This document shows positions 1 to 8,054 of a stretch of 64,000 nt of DNA, one piece after another. The stretch is taken from assembly GCF_900107735.1 (NCBI RefSeq), contig NZ_FNQV01000004.1, positions 1 through 64,000 on the forward strand, given 5' to 3'. Each line of letters opens with the position of its first letter. Positions within the stretch are counted from its first letter, which is position 1. This stretch comes from Bowdeniella nasicola (lineage in GTDB: Bacteria; Actinomycetota; Actinomycetes; Actinomycetales; Actinomycetaceae). The translations under genes were made by a program, and so were the position numbers. Under the pieces are notes generated by a model. The model had not been told where the DNA came from, searched no databases, and saw nothing but the letters and a program-made list of their open reading frames with translations.

Positions 1-285
1 TTCGCTATGGACTGTTTTCGAAGTCGTACCGTTACGCGAATTCGCGTGCGCTGCCGCGTCAGCTGCGCCTTTCTCGTACCCCAGGTGGCTCGTCAGCTCC
101 GCTTGCAGGCCACGTTCAAGAGCTGCTTTAACCAGGGCAGGCACGAAACCACCATCACCAGTCAGCTCCACCTCCCCCGCATCGATCTGAGCGAACAAGG
201 CATCAAGCTGCCCCGAAGCTTTGAGCTGGTCAACCAGGTCCTGACCCGAAGGCCTACCCGGCAAAGATTTATCGAACATAGTCAT
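1..285 (-). CDS. IS256-family (mutator type) transposase, N-terminal fragment cut by the window edge
   Basis: The first 95 residues of a DDE transposase that would mobilise the element around it. The frame starts at an ATG at 285 (Met-Thr-Met-Phe-Asp-Lys) after a GGAAGGA ribosome-binding site and is open to base 1. It shows the family's N-terminal signature: a segment reading LTGDGGFVPALVKAALERGL, followed by an LTSHLGYEKG block and an NSRNGTTSKTV block, which precede the catalytic domain in IS256 transposases. The catalytic residues are outside the window, so intactness cannot be judged. The next ATG, at 279, is an alternative start. Confidence 0.85.
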   Translation of the reverse strand, partial: MTMFDKSLPGRPSGQDLVDQLKASGQLDALFAQIDAGEVELTGDGGFVPALVKAALERGLQAELTSHLGYEKGAADAAAHANSRNGTTSKTVHSE

Positions 286-337
286 GATAATCACCGTTCC
301 TTCCGACACGGCTTACACAAACTATTTGACACCCCCC
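1..337 (-). mobile_element. IS256-family insertion sequence, 5' end only
   Basis: The left part of an insertion sequence: a transposase reading frame runs off the window edge and is preceded, on the minus strand, by a terminal segment at about 311-337 whose outer end reads GGGGGGTGTCAAATAG. G-rich ends of the form GGGTGTCAAA are usual in actinobacterial IS256-type elements. The other terminus and any target duplication lie outside the window, so the exact boundary (about 337) is an estimate. Confidence 0.75.
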
Positions 338-398
338 TCTGACCCCGGACGATCTCGCACCTCTCGCGCTTCTCCGGGGCGTGCAACTTCTGCCGCCC

Positions 399-867
399 TT
401 ACCCGCCAACACGCTTCGTTCCCAGCTGCGGGATCTGCGGCACGAAAAGATCATCACGCACCTACCCATCCGAATTGGGCTGTTCCTTCGCGGCCCGGTA
501 TCCGCGAGAAATGAAACACACACCATATACCGCACACAACGCACGGCAGAGGAATACGACTCTGACACGATCACAATGCTCGTCAACCAATCCGATCAAT
601 TCGTTCGGTACCGGTCGAGTTGCTTCCCGAAAACACGCTCGCAGCTTTGATAAGCTAGGTTCCCTTCTTCACCTCGGCGATCTCGCGGCGCAAGCGCCAA
701 TTCTCCTCTGCCCTGTCAGTAGTAAAACCGGACTTTAAACCAGTATCGATCACATAGAGGCGCTGCCACACGCGCAGTGTCTCAAGGTTCACTTCCAGCA
801 GCCCACCAACGTCACTGCAGGTCGCAGCCAGTGACTCGTGCTCACAACTGGTCTCAGCGAGCAGGCA
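399..867 (-). pseudogene. Degraded IS3-family transposase (orfA and orfB remnants)
   Basis: Two decayed pieces in the order expected for IS3 elements. At 867-655 the minus strand encodes an orfA tail containing LETLRVWQRLYVIDTG, a spacer, then RLRREIAEVKK and a stop at 655; IS3 orfA proteins usually carry ETLRKWVRxAExDxG and RLRREVAELK at this place. Downstream, from about 645 to 399, another frame encodes a segment like the start of orfB, with LIGLVDEHCDR, FISRGYRAAK and VRDDLFVPQI, interrupted by an in-frame TAG. A stop at 868-870 cuts the orfA part off from any start. No catalytic DDE region remains. The 170 bases up to 1041 hold nothing recognisable. Confidence 0.7.
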
Positions 868-1041
868 CTACCGGAGTTCGGGATCGACCTTGCTTGTATT
901 CCCTCCCCCTACAAAAGTCGGAATCCTCACCAGGCCAATTTAATCTCCCTACTGGCACCCAAAGAAACACCCTCACCTACCAGGCACCGAACAGAACGCC
1001 TTCCAATGAGTTCATCATTAACGGATACAACCAAATCGCTA

Positions 1042-1779
1042 CTAATCCCTCAAGCTCTCCGGAAACTGTGGGCATCGATCGATGACGTCACTTGGCGCAT
1101 CGACGATACTTGCAGGCAATTTGTATGTTCGCTCTGCGAAGTAGCCGTCAACGAAAGCGCCCTTGGAAGGAAAGCCCGTAACGGTATAGCCCTCGCGAGC
1201 AAGGCATGGGATGGACTCATCCATACTCCACTGCCATAGCTCGCCGATTTCACGCTCATTCATCGGTGGACGCATCTTCTTCGGATACTGTCCGTAGCAC
1301 GTATAGCGAGAGATATCGAAGGCCGCCGACTGACCGGCCGGGACTTCCACTTCCACCTCGTCAACATCGGGGAAGTACTTCGTTTGACTCCACCCCTGCT
1401 GCTTTAAGCACTCAGCGTAAGGGCCCATCGATTCCTGATACGCAACTAGGCTGACTGACGGCCGCTCCGGAGAAACTGCTCCCTCCGGAAGACTCGCAAG
1501 GACTTCTTCCCACATCACGTCTAGCATCTCTTGGTGCGTTTGCTCCGGAAAAGACCGTTCTCCGTTCGCATCGACTTTGACTTCAGGAAGGTCTTCCCGA
1601 TTCACCCCGTCGTCGGACTGAATCGAGCTTTCGGCAGGCTCCGGAGAAGTAGAAGTCGATGCGCCGCCTGACGTGCAGCCAGCAATCAGCATTCCCAAAG
1701 TGGCGAAGACTAAGCCAGCCTTAAGCGCTCGCCAATGCGTCGGACAAGACTCGGTCGCCCTCGATGCTTGTTCGGTCAT
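1042..1779 (-). CDS. Predicted lipoprotein of unknown function
   Basis: A 245-residue exported protein. A positively charged N-terminus and a hydrophobic stretch lead to the lipobox LIAGC near residue 34, so it should be lipid-anchored to the outer face of the membrane after signal peptidase II cleavage. A Ser/Thr/Ala/Pro linker follows, then a soluble domain with four cysteines (in YAECLKQQGW, RYTCYGQY, PCLAREG and DRCPQFP) that could form disulfides. I do not recognise the domain. The ATG at 1779 lies 6 nt after a TAGCAT -10 box, which fits leaderless transcription and fixes the start. It is a single gene beside the IS remnants, divergent from the LytR_C-domain gene. Confidence 0.7.
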   Translation of the reverse strand: MTEQASRATESCPTHWRALKAGLVFATLGMLIAGCTSGGASTSTSPEPAESSIQSDDGVNREDLPEVKVDANGERSFPEQTHQEMLDVMWEEVLASLPEGAVSPERPSVSLVAYQESMGPYAECLKQQGWSQTKYFPDVDEVEVEVPAGQSAAFDISRYTCYGQYPKKMRPPMNEREIGELWQWSMDESIPCLAREGYTVTGFPSKGAFVDGYFAERTYKLPASIVDAPSDVIDRCPQFPESLRD

Positions 1780-1785
1780 TCACTC

Positions 1786-1791
1786 ATGCTA
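1786..1791 (-). promoter_or_regulatory. -10 box TAGCAT of a probable leaderless promoter (lipoprotein)
   Basis: TAGCAT on the minus strand is followed by exactly 6 nt and the ATG at 1779. With transcription starting 6-8 nt after the -10 box, the mRNA would begin at or next to the start codon. No convincing -35 box is seen. Confidence 0.5.
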
Positions 1792-1910
1792 TGCGGCGCA
1801 TCACACTGGTGCCACCCCTTGACGCCACCGAGACCAAACCGTTACAGTCTCCACCAATTTTCCGGGTCGCATCGTCCTCAGGGTCGATCACATCAGGACC
1901 GTTTATCTAC

Positions 1911-1916
1911 TACGGT
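1911..1916 (+). promoter_or_regulatory. -10 box TACGGT of a probable leaderless promoter (LytR_C-domain gene)
   Basis: TACGGT is followed by 7 nt and the GTG at 1924. There is no Shine-Dalgarno sequence before the GTG, so a leaderless start is the simplest reading, and it supports this GTG over upstream in-frame starts. Confidence 0.45.
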
Positions 1917-1923
1917 AAATTCT

Positions 1924-2538
1924 GTGACCCCCTCAGATTCGAATCCGACCAAGGAACGTCATCGTCGCCTGTGGCAACGCCAGGCGGTGATCTTTGGTGG
2001 CCTCGGACTGCTCCTCGCGCTCGCGCTCGTGTTGTCTCTTGCTCAGTTCTCCGGATTGCTCCCTTCCCCGTTCGCGCGCGATTTCACCGTGCCAGAGGAA
2101 GAGGAGACCGGGAATACGACTGTGGCCGTATGTCCTCCGGCCGACTCGGTGCCGGTAGCGCTGAAAGATCTACCCGTAGATGTCTACAACGGGACGAGCC
2201 GCGTTGGCCTCGCGGGCGCAACTGCAAAGGAGCTCAAGGACCTCGGACTCAAGGTCGGTCAGACGGGCAACTTCGATGCGGGCTATCCCGGCACGGCCCT
2301 CATTCGCGTCAATCAGTCACAGATCGTTCAGGGCTACACCATCTCCCGATTGTTTCCCGATTCCGTCGTCACGCTCGAAGAGCGCGATACGGAGTCGATC
2401 GATGTCATCGTCGGCGATGAGTACAGCCAAATGGCGGGTGCTGATGCCGTCGGAGATAAGCCGTTCGTGGCCCCAGAAGGATGCAAAACACCGCCGGAGC
2501 CCCCTGAAGAGGAGGCCCCGGCGGAAGGTGACGGCTAG
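1924..2538 (+). CDS. Membrane-anchored LytR C-terminal-domain protein
   Basis: A 204-residue cell-envelope protein. After about 30 polar residues there is one membrane helix (IFGGLGLLLALALVLSLAQF), an acidic linker, and an extracellular domain that resembles the LytR_C fold, with LPVDVYNGTSRVGLAGATAKE, then L(G)L and RLFPDSVV. LytR_C domains sit at the C-terminus of LytR-CpsA-Psr wall-polymer ligases and also occur alone behind a membrane anchor, as here; the catalytic LCP domain is absent. The Pro/Glu-rich tail is probably disordered. The frame is open back to 1735, but the upstream part reads as non-coding and the GTG at 1924 has a well-placed -10 box. The stop lies 3 nt from the convergent permease gene. 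Confidence 0.75.
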   Translation: MTPSDSNPTKERHRRLWQRQAVIFGGLGLLLALALVLSLAQFSGLLPSPFARDFTVPEEEETGNTTVAVCPPADSVPVALKDLPVDVYNGTSRVGLAGATAKELKDLGLKVGQTGNFDAGYPGTALIRVNQSQIVQGYTISRLFPDSVVTLEERDTESIDVIVGDEYSQMAGADAVGDKPFVAPEGCKTPPEPPEEEAPAEGDG

Positions 2539-2541
2539 GAA

Positions 2542-3924
2542 TTAGCGAGACTTGCGGACTCCGCGCCCGAAGTCCTCACCATTCAGCTCGACTCCGCCCG
2601 GCGCTGATGCCGGGGAGGCCGGTTCGAACGACGTCCCCCGCCAGCGGGAGATTGCCCGCATGACGTGGTAGATGATGATCGCGGCCGCCGAGCCGAGAGC
2701 GATTCCCTCGAAGCTGATCTGTCCCACGTTGATCGTGTAGTTCGCGATCGCGACGATGAGGGCGATAGCAGCGGTGTTGAGGTTCACGGGATCGGAGAAG
2801 TCCACTTGGCGCTGGACCCAGATCCGCACCCCGAGCATGCCAATCATGCCGTACAGGACGGTAGCTGCGCCGCCGAGCACGCCGGCGGGGATCGTCGCGA
2901 TTGCTTCACCGAACTTCGGCAACATCGAAAGGCCCAGCGCGAAGAGCGCGGCACAGACATAGGCAGCGGTCGAGTACACGCGCGTGGCTGCCATGACGCC
3001 GATGTTCTCGGCGTAGGTCGTCGTGCCGGAGCCGCCTCCGGATCCGGCCAGCATGGTCGATACACCATCGGCGATGAGCGCACGCCCGGTGACATCGTCG
3101 AGATTGTCTCCCGTCATCGCCGCCACCGACTTCACGTGCCCGACGTTTTCTGCCACGAGCACGAGCACCACCGGGACAAAGAGGCCGAGGTAGCTCGGGT
3201 CGAATGCGGGTGCGTGGAACGCGGGAAGGCCAACCCAGGAGGCATCTCCGATGGCTTCGAAATTCACTTCGCCGCGAATGGCAGCGGTGACATATCCGAC
3301 CAGAACACCGAGCAGGATGGACAGGCGTCCGACGATTCCCTTAAACAGGACCGTGATGAGCAGAATCGCGACAATGGTTATCACGGCGGTCACGGGCGCC
3401 TGCTTCACCCAGTTCCATGCGGCCGGCGCTAGGTTGAAGCCAATGAGGGCAACGATGGCGCCGGTGACGACCGGAGGCATGACCGCATCGATCCAGCGGA
3501 CACCCGCGAAGTGGACGATGACACCGACGACCGCGAGCGTGAGTCCAACTGAGATGATGCCGCCCTGGGCGAGCGCCATCTTGTGTGGATCCAGGGCTGT
3601 CCCCTCACCGGGCACGAACCCGGTCACAGCCCCAATCGGGGCAAGGAGCGCGAAGGATGAGCCAAGGTAGCTCGGGAGCCTGCCCGCAGTCGTGATCAAG
3701 AAGATCAGCGTGCCGATTGCGGTGAAGAACAGCGTGGTTGAGGGCGGGAAGCCGGTCAACAAGGGCACTAAAAAAGTGGCCCCAAACATGGCCACTACGT
3801 GTTGTGCTCCGATCCCTGCGGTGAGAGACCAACTCAACCGCTCATGCGGGGTGACGATCTCACCGGGACCGATCTTTTTTCCGTCGCCGTGAAGCGTCCA
3901 GAATCCTTTGGTGGGGTTTGACAT
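2542..3924 (-). CDS. Uracil/xanthine permease family nucleobase transporter (NCS2)
   Basis: A 460-residue polytopic membrane protein that imports a nucleobase with protons. It matches the NCS2/UraA family in length and layout: an N-terminal Q-H-V-V-A-M-F-G block (AGIGAQHVVAMFGATFLVP), the central LVLVAENVGHVKSVAAMTG segment, and GGSGTTTYAENIGVMAATRVYS, the family's substrate-binding signature. About 12-14 hydrophobic helices are visible. The AENVGHV/TTTYAENIG pattern is closer to uracil carriers than purine carriers, but the substrate is inferred. The ATG at 3924 has a GGAGG site 7 nt upstream; the longer frame to 4086 has none. A TACAGT -10 box lies at 3965-3970. Confidence 0.88.
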   Translation of the reverse strand: MSNPTKGFWTLHGDGKKIGPGEIVTPHERLSWSLTAGIGAQHVVAMFGATFLVPLLTGFPPSTTLFFTAIGTLIFLITTAGRLPSYLGSSFALLAPIGAVTGFVPGEGTALDPHKMALAQGGIISVGLTLAVVGVIVHFAGVRWIDAVMPPVVTGAIVALIGFNLAPAAWNWVKQAPVTAVITIVAILLITVLFKGIVGRLSILLGVLVGYVTAAIRGEVNFEAIGDASWVGLPAFHAPAFDPSYLGLFVPVVLVLVAENVGHVKSVAAMTGDNLDDVTGRALIADGVSTMLAGSGGGSGTTTYAENIGVMAATRVYSTAAYVCAALFALGLSMLPKFGEAIATIPAGVLGGAATVLYGMIGMLGVRIWVQRQVDFSDPVNLNTAAIALIVAIANYTINVGQISFEGIALGSAAAIIIYHVMRAISRWRGTSFEPASPASAPGGVELNGEDFGRGVRKSR

Positions 3925-3964
3925 GGGTTTCCTCCGTGGTCGGCCGTGGCCTTTTTCCGGGAAC

Positions 3965-3970
3965 ACTGTA
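3965..3970 (-). promoter_or_regulatory. -10 box TACAGT upstream of the nucleobase permease
   Basis: TACAGT on the minus strand about 40 nt upstream of the permease ATG. Unlike most first genes here, this would give a leader carrying the GGAGG ribosome-binding site. The intergenic region is shared with the divergent DUF4190 promoter. Confidence 0.35.
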
Positions 3971-4004
3971 CAACCAGCGCCGAGACTGCCCCCTCGACAC
4001 GCCG

Positions 4005-4010
4005 TATGCT
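4005..4010 (+). promoter_or_regulatory. -10 box TATGCT of a probable leaderless promoter (DUF4190 gene)
   Basis: TATGCT is followed by 6 nt and the ATG at 4017, with no ribosome-binding site between. The geometry matches several other first genes in this window. Confidence 0.5.
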
Positions 4011-4016
4011 GAGCAC

Positions 4017-4355
4017 ATGACCCGCCAGCCGCCCGTATCTGACCCCGTGGACCTTGTGTTTCCTGGTACCGAAGATATAGACGCATCCGCCGTTTTTTCC
4101 GGACCGGGCTACAAAGCGCCCGAGATTAAGACGGAGTCCACGGCAGTGACGAGTTTGGTGCTGTCCCTCCTCTTCTTCATCCCTGCGCTACCGCTGCTGG
4201 GTGTGGTTTTTGGGGTCGTGGGACTACAACGGTGCGCCAACCGCCGCCGCAATGGCCAGGGGCTAGCAATTGCCGGCATCGTTATCGGCTCGGTTGTCAC
4301 GGCAATACAGCTGATGGTGCTCTACCTGTACTTCTCCTTTATGGGAGCGGTATGA
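4017..4355 (+). CDS. DUF4190-type small membrane protein
   Basis: A 112-residue protein with a polar N-terminal 40 residues and two membrane helices (AVTSLVLSLLFFIPALPLLGV and GLAIAGIVIGSVVTAIQLMV) joined by a short basic loop with NRRRNGQG. The pair of helices, with a Gly-rich loop before LAIAGIVIG, is typical of DUF4190 proteins; their function is unknown. The ATG at 4017 is chosen because a -10 box ends 6 nt before it. The last codons overlap the next gene (ATGA), so the two are translationally coupled. Confidence 0.7.
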   Translation: MTRQPPVSDPVDLVFPGTEDIDASAVFSGPGYKAPEIKTESTAVTSLVLSLLFFIPALPLLGVVFGVVGLQRCANRRRNGQGLAIAGIVIGSVVTAIQLMVLYLYFSFMGAV

Positions 4356-5083
4356 AGCCGTTTGTTCTGATTGCCACGCGTCCCGAGGACGAAACCGCCG
4401 ACGCCGAATACGAACTCTTCTTACGTTTTGGAGGGCTAAAGGAAACCGAGCTCATCCGGATCCGGCTGGAATCTGAGCCGCTACCCGAGATCGACCTGTC
4501 AGCGATCTCCGGAATCATGCTCGGAGGCAGCCCGTTTACGGGCTCGATTCCGCGGGAACACAAATCCGACACCCAGATTCGAGTCGAGCACGAACTCTCG
4601 GGACTCCTGGATCGAGTAGTTCCCCAAGACATCCCCTTGCTTGGCGCATGCTACGGGGTTGGCACCCTCGGGCGGCACCAGGGCGGACAGATCGACTTCA
4701 CCTACGGCGAAGAGATCGGCGCCCCCATTATGAGGATCACCGACGCCGGTCTTTCCGACCCACTACTGGAAGGGATCCCGCGCGAGTTCAGGTCCTTTGT
4801 CGGCCATAAGGAGGCCTGCTCGAAACTACCCGCGCACGCCACCTTGCTCGTGTCATCTCAGGCGTGTCCCGTGCAGATGTTTCGGATCAAGAACAATCTC
4901 TACGGCACGCAATTCCATCCCGAACTCGACATCCCCGGGATTCACTTGCGGATCGATGTGTACAAGGACGCGGGGTACTTCCCGGCCGAATCAGCACAAG
5001 AGGTCAAGGATTACACGGCAAAGTTCGACGTCTCGGCATCCCACAAGATCGTGCGTAACTTCGTCGATTACTACCGCCGCTAG
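4352..5083 (+). CDS. Class I glutamine amidotransferase domain protein
   Basis: A 243-residue stand-alone glutaminase-type domain of the kind found in GMP synthase. The nucleophile elbow is LLGACYGVG (Cys100) and the catalytic pair is in QFHPEL (His189, Glu191), so the triad is complete. There is no synthetase domain fused or adjacent, so it resembles the small GuaA-like amidotransferases that hydrolyse glutamine or a gamma-glutamyl compound; the acceptor is not evident. It starts at ATG 4352 inside the stop of the DUF4190 gene and ends convergently with the CPBP gene, the two stop codons sharing the CTAG at 5080-5083. Confidence 0.85.
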   Translation: MKPFVLIATRPEDETADAEYELFLRFGGLKETELIRIRLESEPLPEIDLSAISGIMLGGSPFTGSIPREHKSDTQIRVEHELSGLLDRVVPQDIPLLGACYGVGTLGRHQGGQIDFTYGEEIGAPIMRITDAGLSDPLLEGIPREFRSFVGHKEACSKLPAHATLLVSSQACPVQMFRIKNNLYGTQFHPELDIPGIHLRIDVYKDAGYFPAESAQEVKDYTAKFDVSASHKIVRNFVDYYRR

Positions 5084-5841
5084 AGCCAGGCGAGCCAGCT
5101 CTCGGGCAGAAGGGTATATCCGACGAAAGCCACCAGGTCGATCAGTGTGTGAGCAACGACGAGCGGCATGACGCGCCGCGTACGCCGGTAATACTCGGCA
5201 AAGACCACACCCATGACGACGTTGCCGATCCCCGGACCGATGCCCTGATAGAGATGATAGGTGCCGCGCAGCAGAGCTGACGCCGTAAGGATGGCCGGCA
5301 CTTTCCAGCCCATCTGCTCCAGGCGCTCATACAGGTAACCAACGGCGATGACCTCTTCCAGCACCGCGTTTTTCAGCGCCGCCAGGATCAAGACCGGTAC
5401 CGCCCACCAATATGACGGCAACCCCGCCGGCGAGACGTTCACGGTGATACCGATGAGCCGCCCCAGCAGGTAGAACCCGAGTCCCGGGATCCCGATGAGG
5501 GCGCCAAGCCCAATTCCGGCCAGCAGGTCACGCCCGGGACGACGACACTCGAATCCGATTCGGGCCAGTGCGCTCTTGCCGGAATCTGACAGGAAATACA
5601 GCGCTAGCACCACAGGCACGAGGGCGAAGCCAATCGCCAGCAGCTGGTAGGTCAGATCCAGATACGGGCGCGCGCTCAAGGACGTGTTCAACCCGGCGCT
5701 CTGCTGGCGCAGCGGCGTCGCAGCGGTCAGACGCGCGATGATATTGACGATGGAATAGATGCCCGATTGGCCGAGCGAGAGCCCAAGGACAATGAGGACT
5801 TCGGGCCCCAGGCGGCTCCGGCGCTCCCCTTGCTCGATCAC
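5080..5841 (-). CDS. CPBP-family intramembrane glutamic endopeptidase
   Basis: A 253-residue membrane protein of the CAAX protease/bacteriocin-processing (Abi) family. Motif 1 appears as AVLEEVIAVGYLYERL with the paired glutamates, motif 2 as GTYHLYQG with the histidine, and a later N/H position lies in VVAHTLIDL. About seven hydrophobic helices are predicted. Such proteins are thought to cleave substrates within the membrane; some protect against self-made bacteriocins. It starts with GTG at 5841, overlapping the CorA stop by 4 nt (GTGA), so it is the second gene of a corA-led operon. Confidence 0.85.
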   Translation of the reverse strand: MIEQGERRSRLGPEVLIVLGLSLGQSGIYSIVNIIARLTAATPLRQQSAGLNTSLSARPYLDLTYQLLAIGFALVPVVLALYFLSDSGKSALARIGFECRRPGRDLLAGIGLGALIGIPGLGFYLLGRLIGITVNVSPAGLPSYWWAVPVLILAALKNAVLEEVIAVGYLYERLEQMGWKVPAILTASALLRGTYHLYQGIGPGIGNVVMGVVFAEYYRRTRRVMPLVVAHTLIDLVAFVGYTLLPESWLAWL

Positions 5842-6839
5842 AGCCAGTCCTTTCGCTTCATGACGACGTAGACGCTGGCCGAGAGCCCCACAACAAGGAC
5901 AATCGAGGCGATGAGCCCGGCGGCATTACCTTCTCCCGGAAACGGCACGTTTTGTCCAAACCATCCGGTCACAAGCGTCGGGACCGCGATGATCGCGGCC
6001 CACGCCGCAAGCTTTTTCATCACCGTGTTCAGCCGCGAGTCCTGCAGCTGCAGATGAGTCTCCACGAGGTTTTGGATGACATCGCGCAGCGAATCGGTCC
6101 ACTCGCTCGCACGCAAGACGTGATCCATGAGGTCTTGGAACCAGGGATCGGGCCGGTCGGCGAACTCGTGCCGGATCAGGCCGAGCACCACCTCGCGCAT
6201 CGGCACCACGTAGCGCCGCAGCTTGGCCAGGTCCTTCCTGACCGCATAGGCCTTGGCCGAGAACTCGGGCCCAGGACCGCCCTCAGCAAACAGCTCGTCT
6301 TCGAGGTCTTCGAGATCACCGTCGATGAGCTGAATCGTCTCAAAGTGGCCATCCACGATGTAGTCAAACAGGACATGGACCAGAACACCGATGTCATCGG
6401 AGCTGCGAGCAGCCAGCTCTCGGTCCGCGTTGGCCATGATGCGCGGAATATCGATGTCCTCATCGAGCCGCACCGTCACGAGGCCATGATCGAGCAAGAA
6501 CCCCGAGACTCGCGAGGTTTGCAACCGGCCCGCTTCCCGGTCCTCGGCCCGGCTTTCCATATCGGTGGCGTAGACGACGAAGAAGAGCCGGCCATCGATC
6601 TCGGTGAGCTTGGGACGCTCATGGGGTGCGAGCGCGTCCTCGACCGTCGTGGGATCGAGCCCCAACTCGTCGGCGAGGTGGCCGAGCTGCTCGGGGCTCG
6701 GTGCCACGAGATCGATCCAGCACAGCGTGCTTGGGTCTTCCAGGGCGTGGCGGATCGTCGCCGGCTCCAGGTCGGTATCGACGGGCTCACCATCGATCCA
6801 GGTACGGGCGTGGATCGCGGCGGAAGTGGCGGGACGCAT
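5838..6839 (-). CDS. corA: CorA-like divalent cation transporter
   Basis: A 333-residue member of the CorA family, with a long acidic N-terminal cytoplasmic domain, a coiled helix (LRDVIQNLVETHLQLQDSRLN) and two C-terminal membrane helices. The pore signature that reads GMN in classical CorA is GWFGQNVPFPG here, that is GQN, a variant often seen in actinobacterial CorA-like proteins. It probably moves Mg2+, Co2+ or Zn2+; the substituted signature leaves selectivity open. The frame continues upstream to 7157, but the ATG at 6839 is the start because the family N-terminus begins there and a CACAAT -10 box precedes it by 7 nt. Divergent from the thiamine-binding gene with only 27 bp between. Confidence 0.82.
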   Translation of the reverse strand: MRPATSAAIHARTWIDGEPVDTDLEPATIRHALEDPSTLCWIDLVAPSPEQLGHLADELGLDPTTVEDALAPHERPKLTEIDGRLFFVVYATDMESRAEDREAGRLQTSRVSGFLLDHGLVTVRLDEDIDIPRIMANADRELAARSSDDIGVLVHVLFDYIVDGHFETIQLIDGDLEDLEDELFAEGGPGPEFSAKAYAVRKDLAKLRRYVVPMREVVLGLIRHEFADRPDPWFQDLMDHVLRASEWTDSLRDVIQNLVETHLQLQDSRLNTVMKKLAAWAAIIAVPTLVTGWFGQNVPFPGEGNAAGLIASIVLVVGLSASVYVVMKRKDWL

Positions 6840-6846
6840 GAAGACT

Positions 6847-6852
6847 ATTGTG
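6847..6852 (-). promoter_or_regulatory. -10 box CACAAT of the corA promoter (probably leaderless)
   Basis: CACAAT on the minus strand ends 7 nt before the corA ATG at 6839. It lies only 2 bp from the opposing -10 box of the divergent gene, so the two polymerases would compete for the same 27 bp. Confidence 0.4.
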
Positions 6853-6854
6853 CC

Positions 6855-6860
6855 TACAGT
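6855..6860 (+). promoter_or_regulatory. -10 box TACAGT of a probable leaderless promoter (thiamine-binding protein)
   Basis: TACAGT ends 6 nt before the ATG at 6867 and there is no leader room for a ribosome-binding site. Confidence 0.5.
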
Positions 6861-6866
6861 TGAGGC

Positions 6867-7175
6867 ATGCTTGTTGCTTTCTCTGTTGCCCCCTCCGGCT
6901 CCGCTGATGAATCCGGATCCGTGGCCAAGGCCGTCGCCGCCGCCGTCGAGGTCGTGCGTGCCTCCGGGCTTCCTAACCGCACCGACGCGATGTTCACGAC
7001 GATCGAGGGCGAATGGGATGAGGTCATGGATGTCGTGAGGCGCGCGACCGAGGCCGTCGGCGCCTACGGTTCTCGCGTCTCGCTCGTCCTGAAAGCCGAT
7101 ATTCGCCCCGGTTTCACCGGTGAGCTCGATGGCAAGGTCGAGCGCCTCGAGGCCCACCTCGCCGAGCGCGAATGA
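6867..7175 (+). CDS. MTH1187/YkoF-type thiamine-binding protein
   Basis: A 102-residue cytoplasmic protein of the MTH1187 (DUF77) family. It shows the typical pattern: [11 protein letters not shown] at the start, [18 protein letters not shown], then a segment that reads [17 protein letters not shown], and [16 protein letters not shown]. Proteins of this fold form ferredoxin-like oligomers that bind thiamine or related pyrimidines and may buffer or salvage the vitamin. It overlaps the downstream uracil-DNA glycosylase start by 4 nt (ATGA). Its role fits with the riboswitch-controlled thiamine transporter at 28.5-32.3 kb. Confidence 0.8.
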   Translation: MLVAFSVAPSGSADESGSVAKAVAAAVEVVRASGLPNRTDAMFTTIEGEWDEVMDVVRRATEAVGAYGSRVSLVLKADIRPGFTGELDGKVERLEAHLAERE

Positions 7176-8020
7176 GTGAGGCCGGCGAACCGCCGTGCCC
7201 GCTGCTCGCCCACCCCGGCACCGGCCAGCTGTTTGCCTCCCCCGTCCCTCCCGGCACGGGCTGGCCGGGCGATCCAGCTACCGCCGCGACGGCGGTGGCA
7301 ACGAGCGCCGCTGAGGTCTCCCACCTCGCGACCTCATGTGAGGCGACCGAGCAGCTCGATGCCCACGTCACGGTGTGCCAGGCGTGCCCTCGCCTCGTCG
7401 CCTGGCGGGAAGACCATGCACGGGTAAAGCGCGCCGCCTTCGCCGATGAGCCCTACTGGGGACGCCCCGTTGCGAGCTTCGGCAACCCCGCCGCGCGGCG
7501 CCTAATCGTCGGGCTCGCGCCAGCCGCCCACGGCGGTAATCGCACCGGTCGCATGTTCACCGGGGATCGCTCCGGCGACTGGCTCTTCGCCTCGCTGTTC
7601 CGCGTCGGCCTCGCCTCCCAGCCCTCGAGCGAGGAGGCCGCCGACGGCCTGGACCTGTTCGGCGCGCGCATGGTGGCCCCCGTGCACTGCGCGCCACCCG
7701 CGAACAAACCGACCACCACCGAGATTGCGACGTGCGCGCCCTGGATCGAGCGCGAATTCGCGCTCATTCGCCCGATCGCTCTCCTCGCGCTCGGCGGTAT
7801 CGCCTGGCAGTCCGTGCTGCGAACCGCTCGCGCGCTCGGCTGGCAGGTGCCGCGACCCGCGCCGCGATTCGGCCACGGCGCGGAGGTCGAGCTGGTGGCA
7901 GATTACGGCAGCGTGCGCCTTTTCGGCTGCTATCACGTCTCGCAACAAAACACGTTCACGGGCCGCCTCACCGAGGCCATGCTCGATGCCGTCATGACTC
8001 GATTCGCGTCCGCCTCCTGA
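7172..8020 (+). CDS. Family 5 uracil-DNA glycosylase (UDGb type)
   Basis: A 282-residue base-excision repair enzyme that removes uracil, and often other deaminated purines, from DNA. Motif A is [16 protein letters not shown] at about residue 113, characteristic of family 5, and motif B is [13 protein letters not shown] near the end with the catalytic-loop histidine. Cysteines in VCQACPRL and in the VHCAPP...IATCAPW region match the [4Fe-4S] ligands of family 4/5 enzymes. The first roughly 65 residues, rich in Pro, Ala and Thr, are an extension not needed for the fold, so a later start is possible; the ATG at 7172 is favoured because it overlaps the upstream stop (ATGA). Confidence 0.85.
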   Translation: MSEAGEPPCPLLAHPGTGQLFASPVPPGTGWPGDPATAATAVATSAAEVSHLATSCEATEQLDAHVTVCQACPRLVAWREDHARVKRAAFADEPYWGRPVASFGNPAARRLIVGLAPAAHGGNRTGRMFTGDRSGDWLFASLFRVGLASQPSSEEAADGLDLFGARMVAPVHCAPPANKPTTTEIATCAPWIEREFALIRPIALLALGGIAWQSVLRTARALGWQVPRPAPRFGHGAEVELVADYGSVRLFGCYHVSQQNTFTGRLTEAMLDAVMTRFASAS

Positions 8021-8054
8021 ACGGTTAATGTGGCATTAGGTAGGTGAGAACTGC

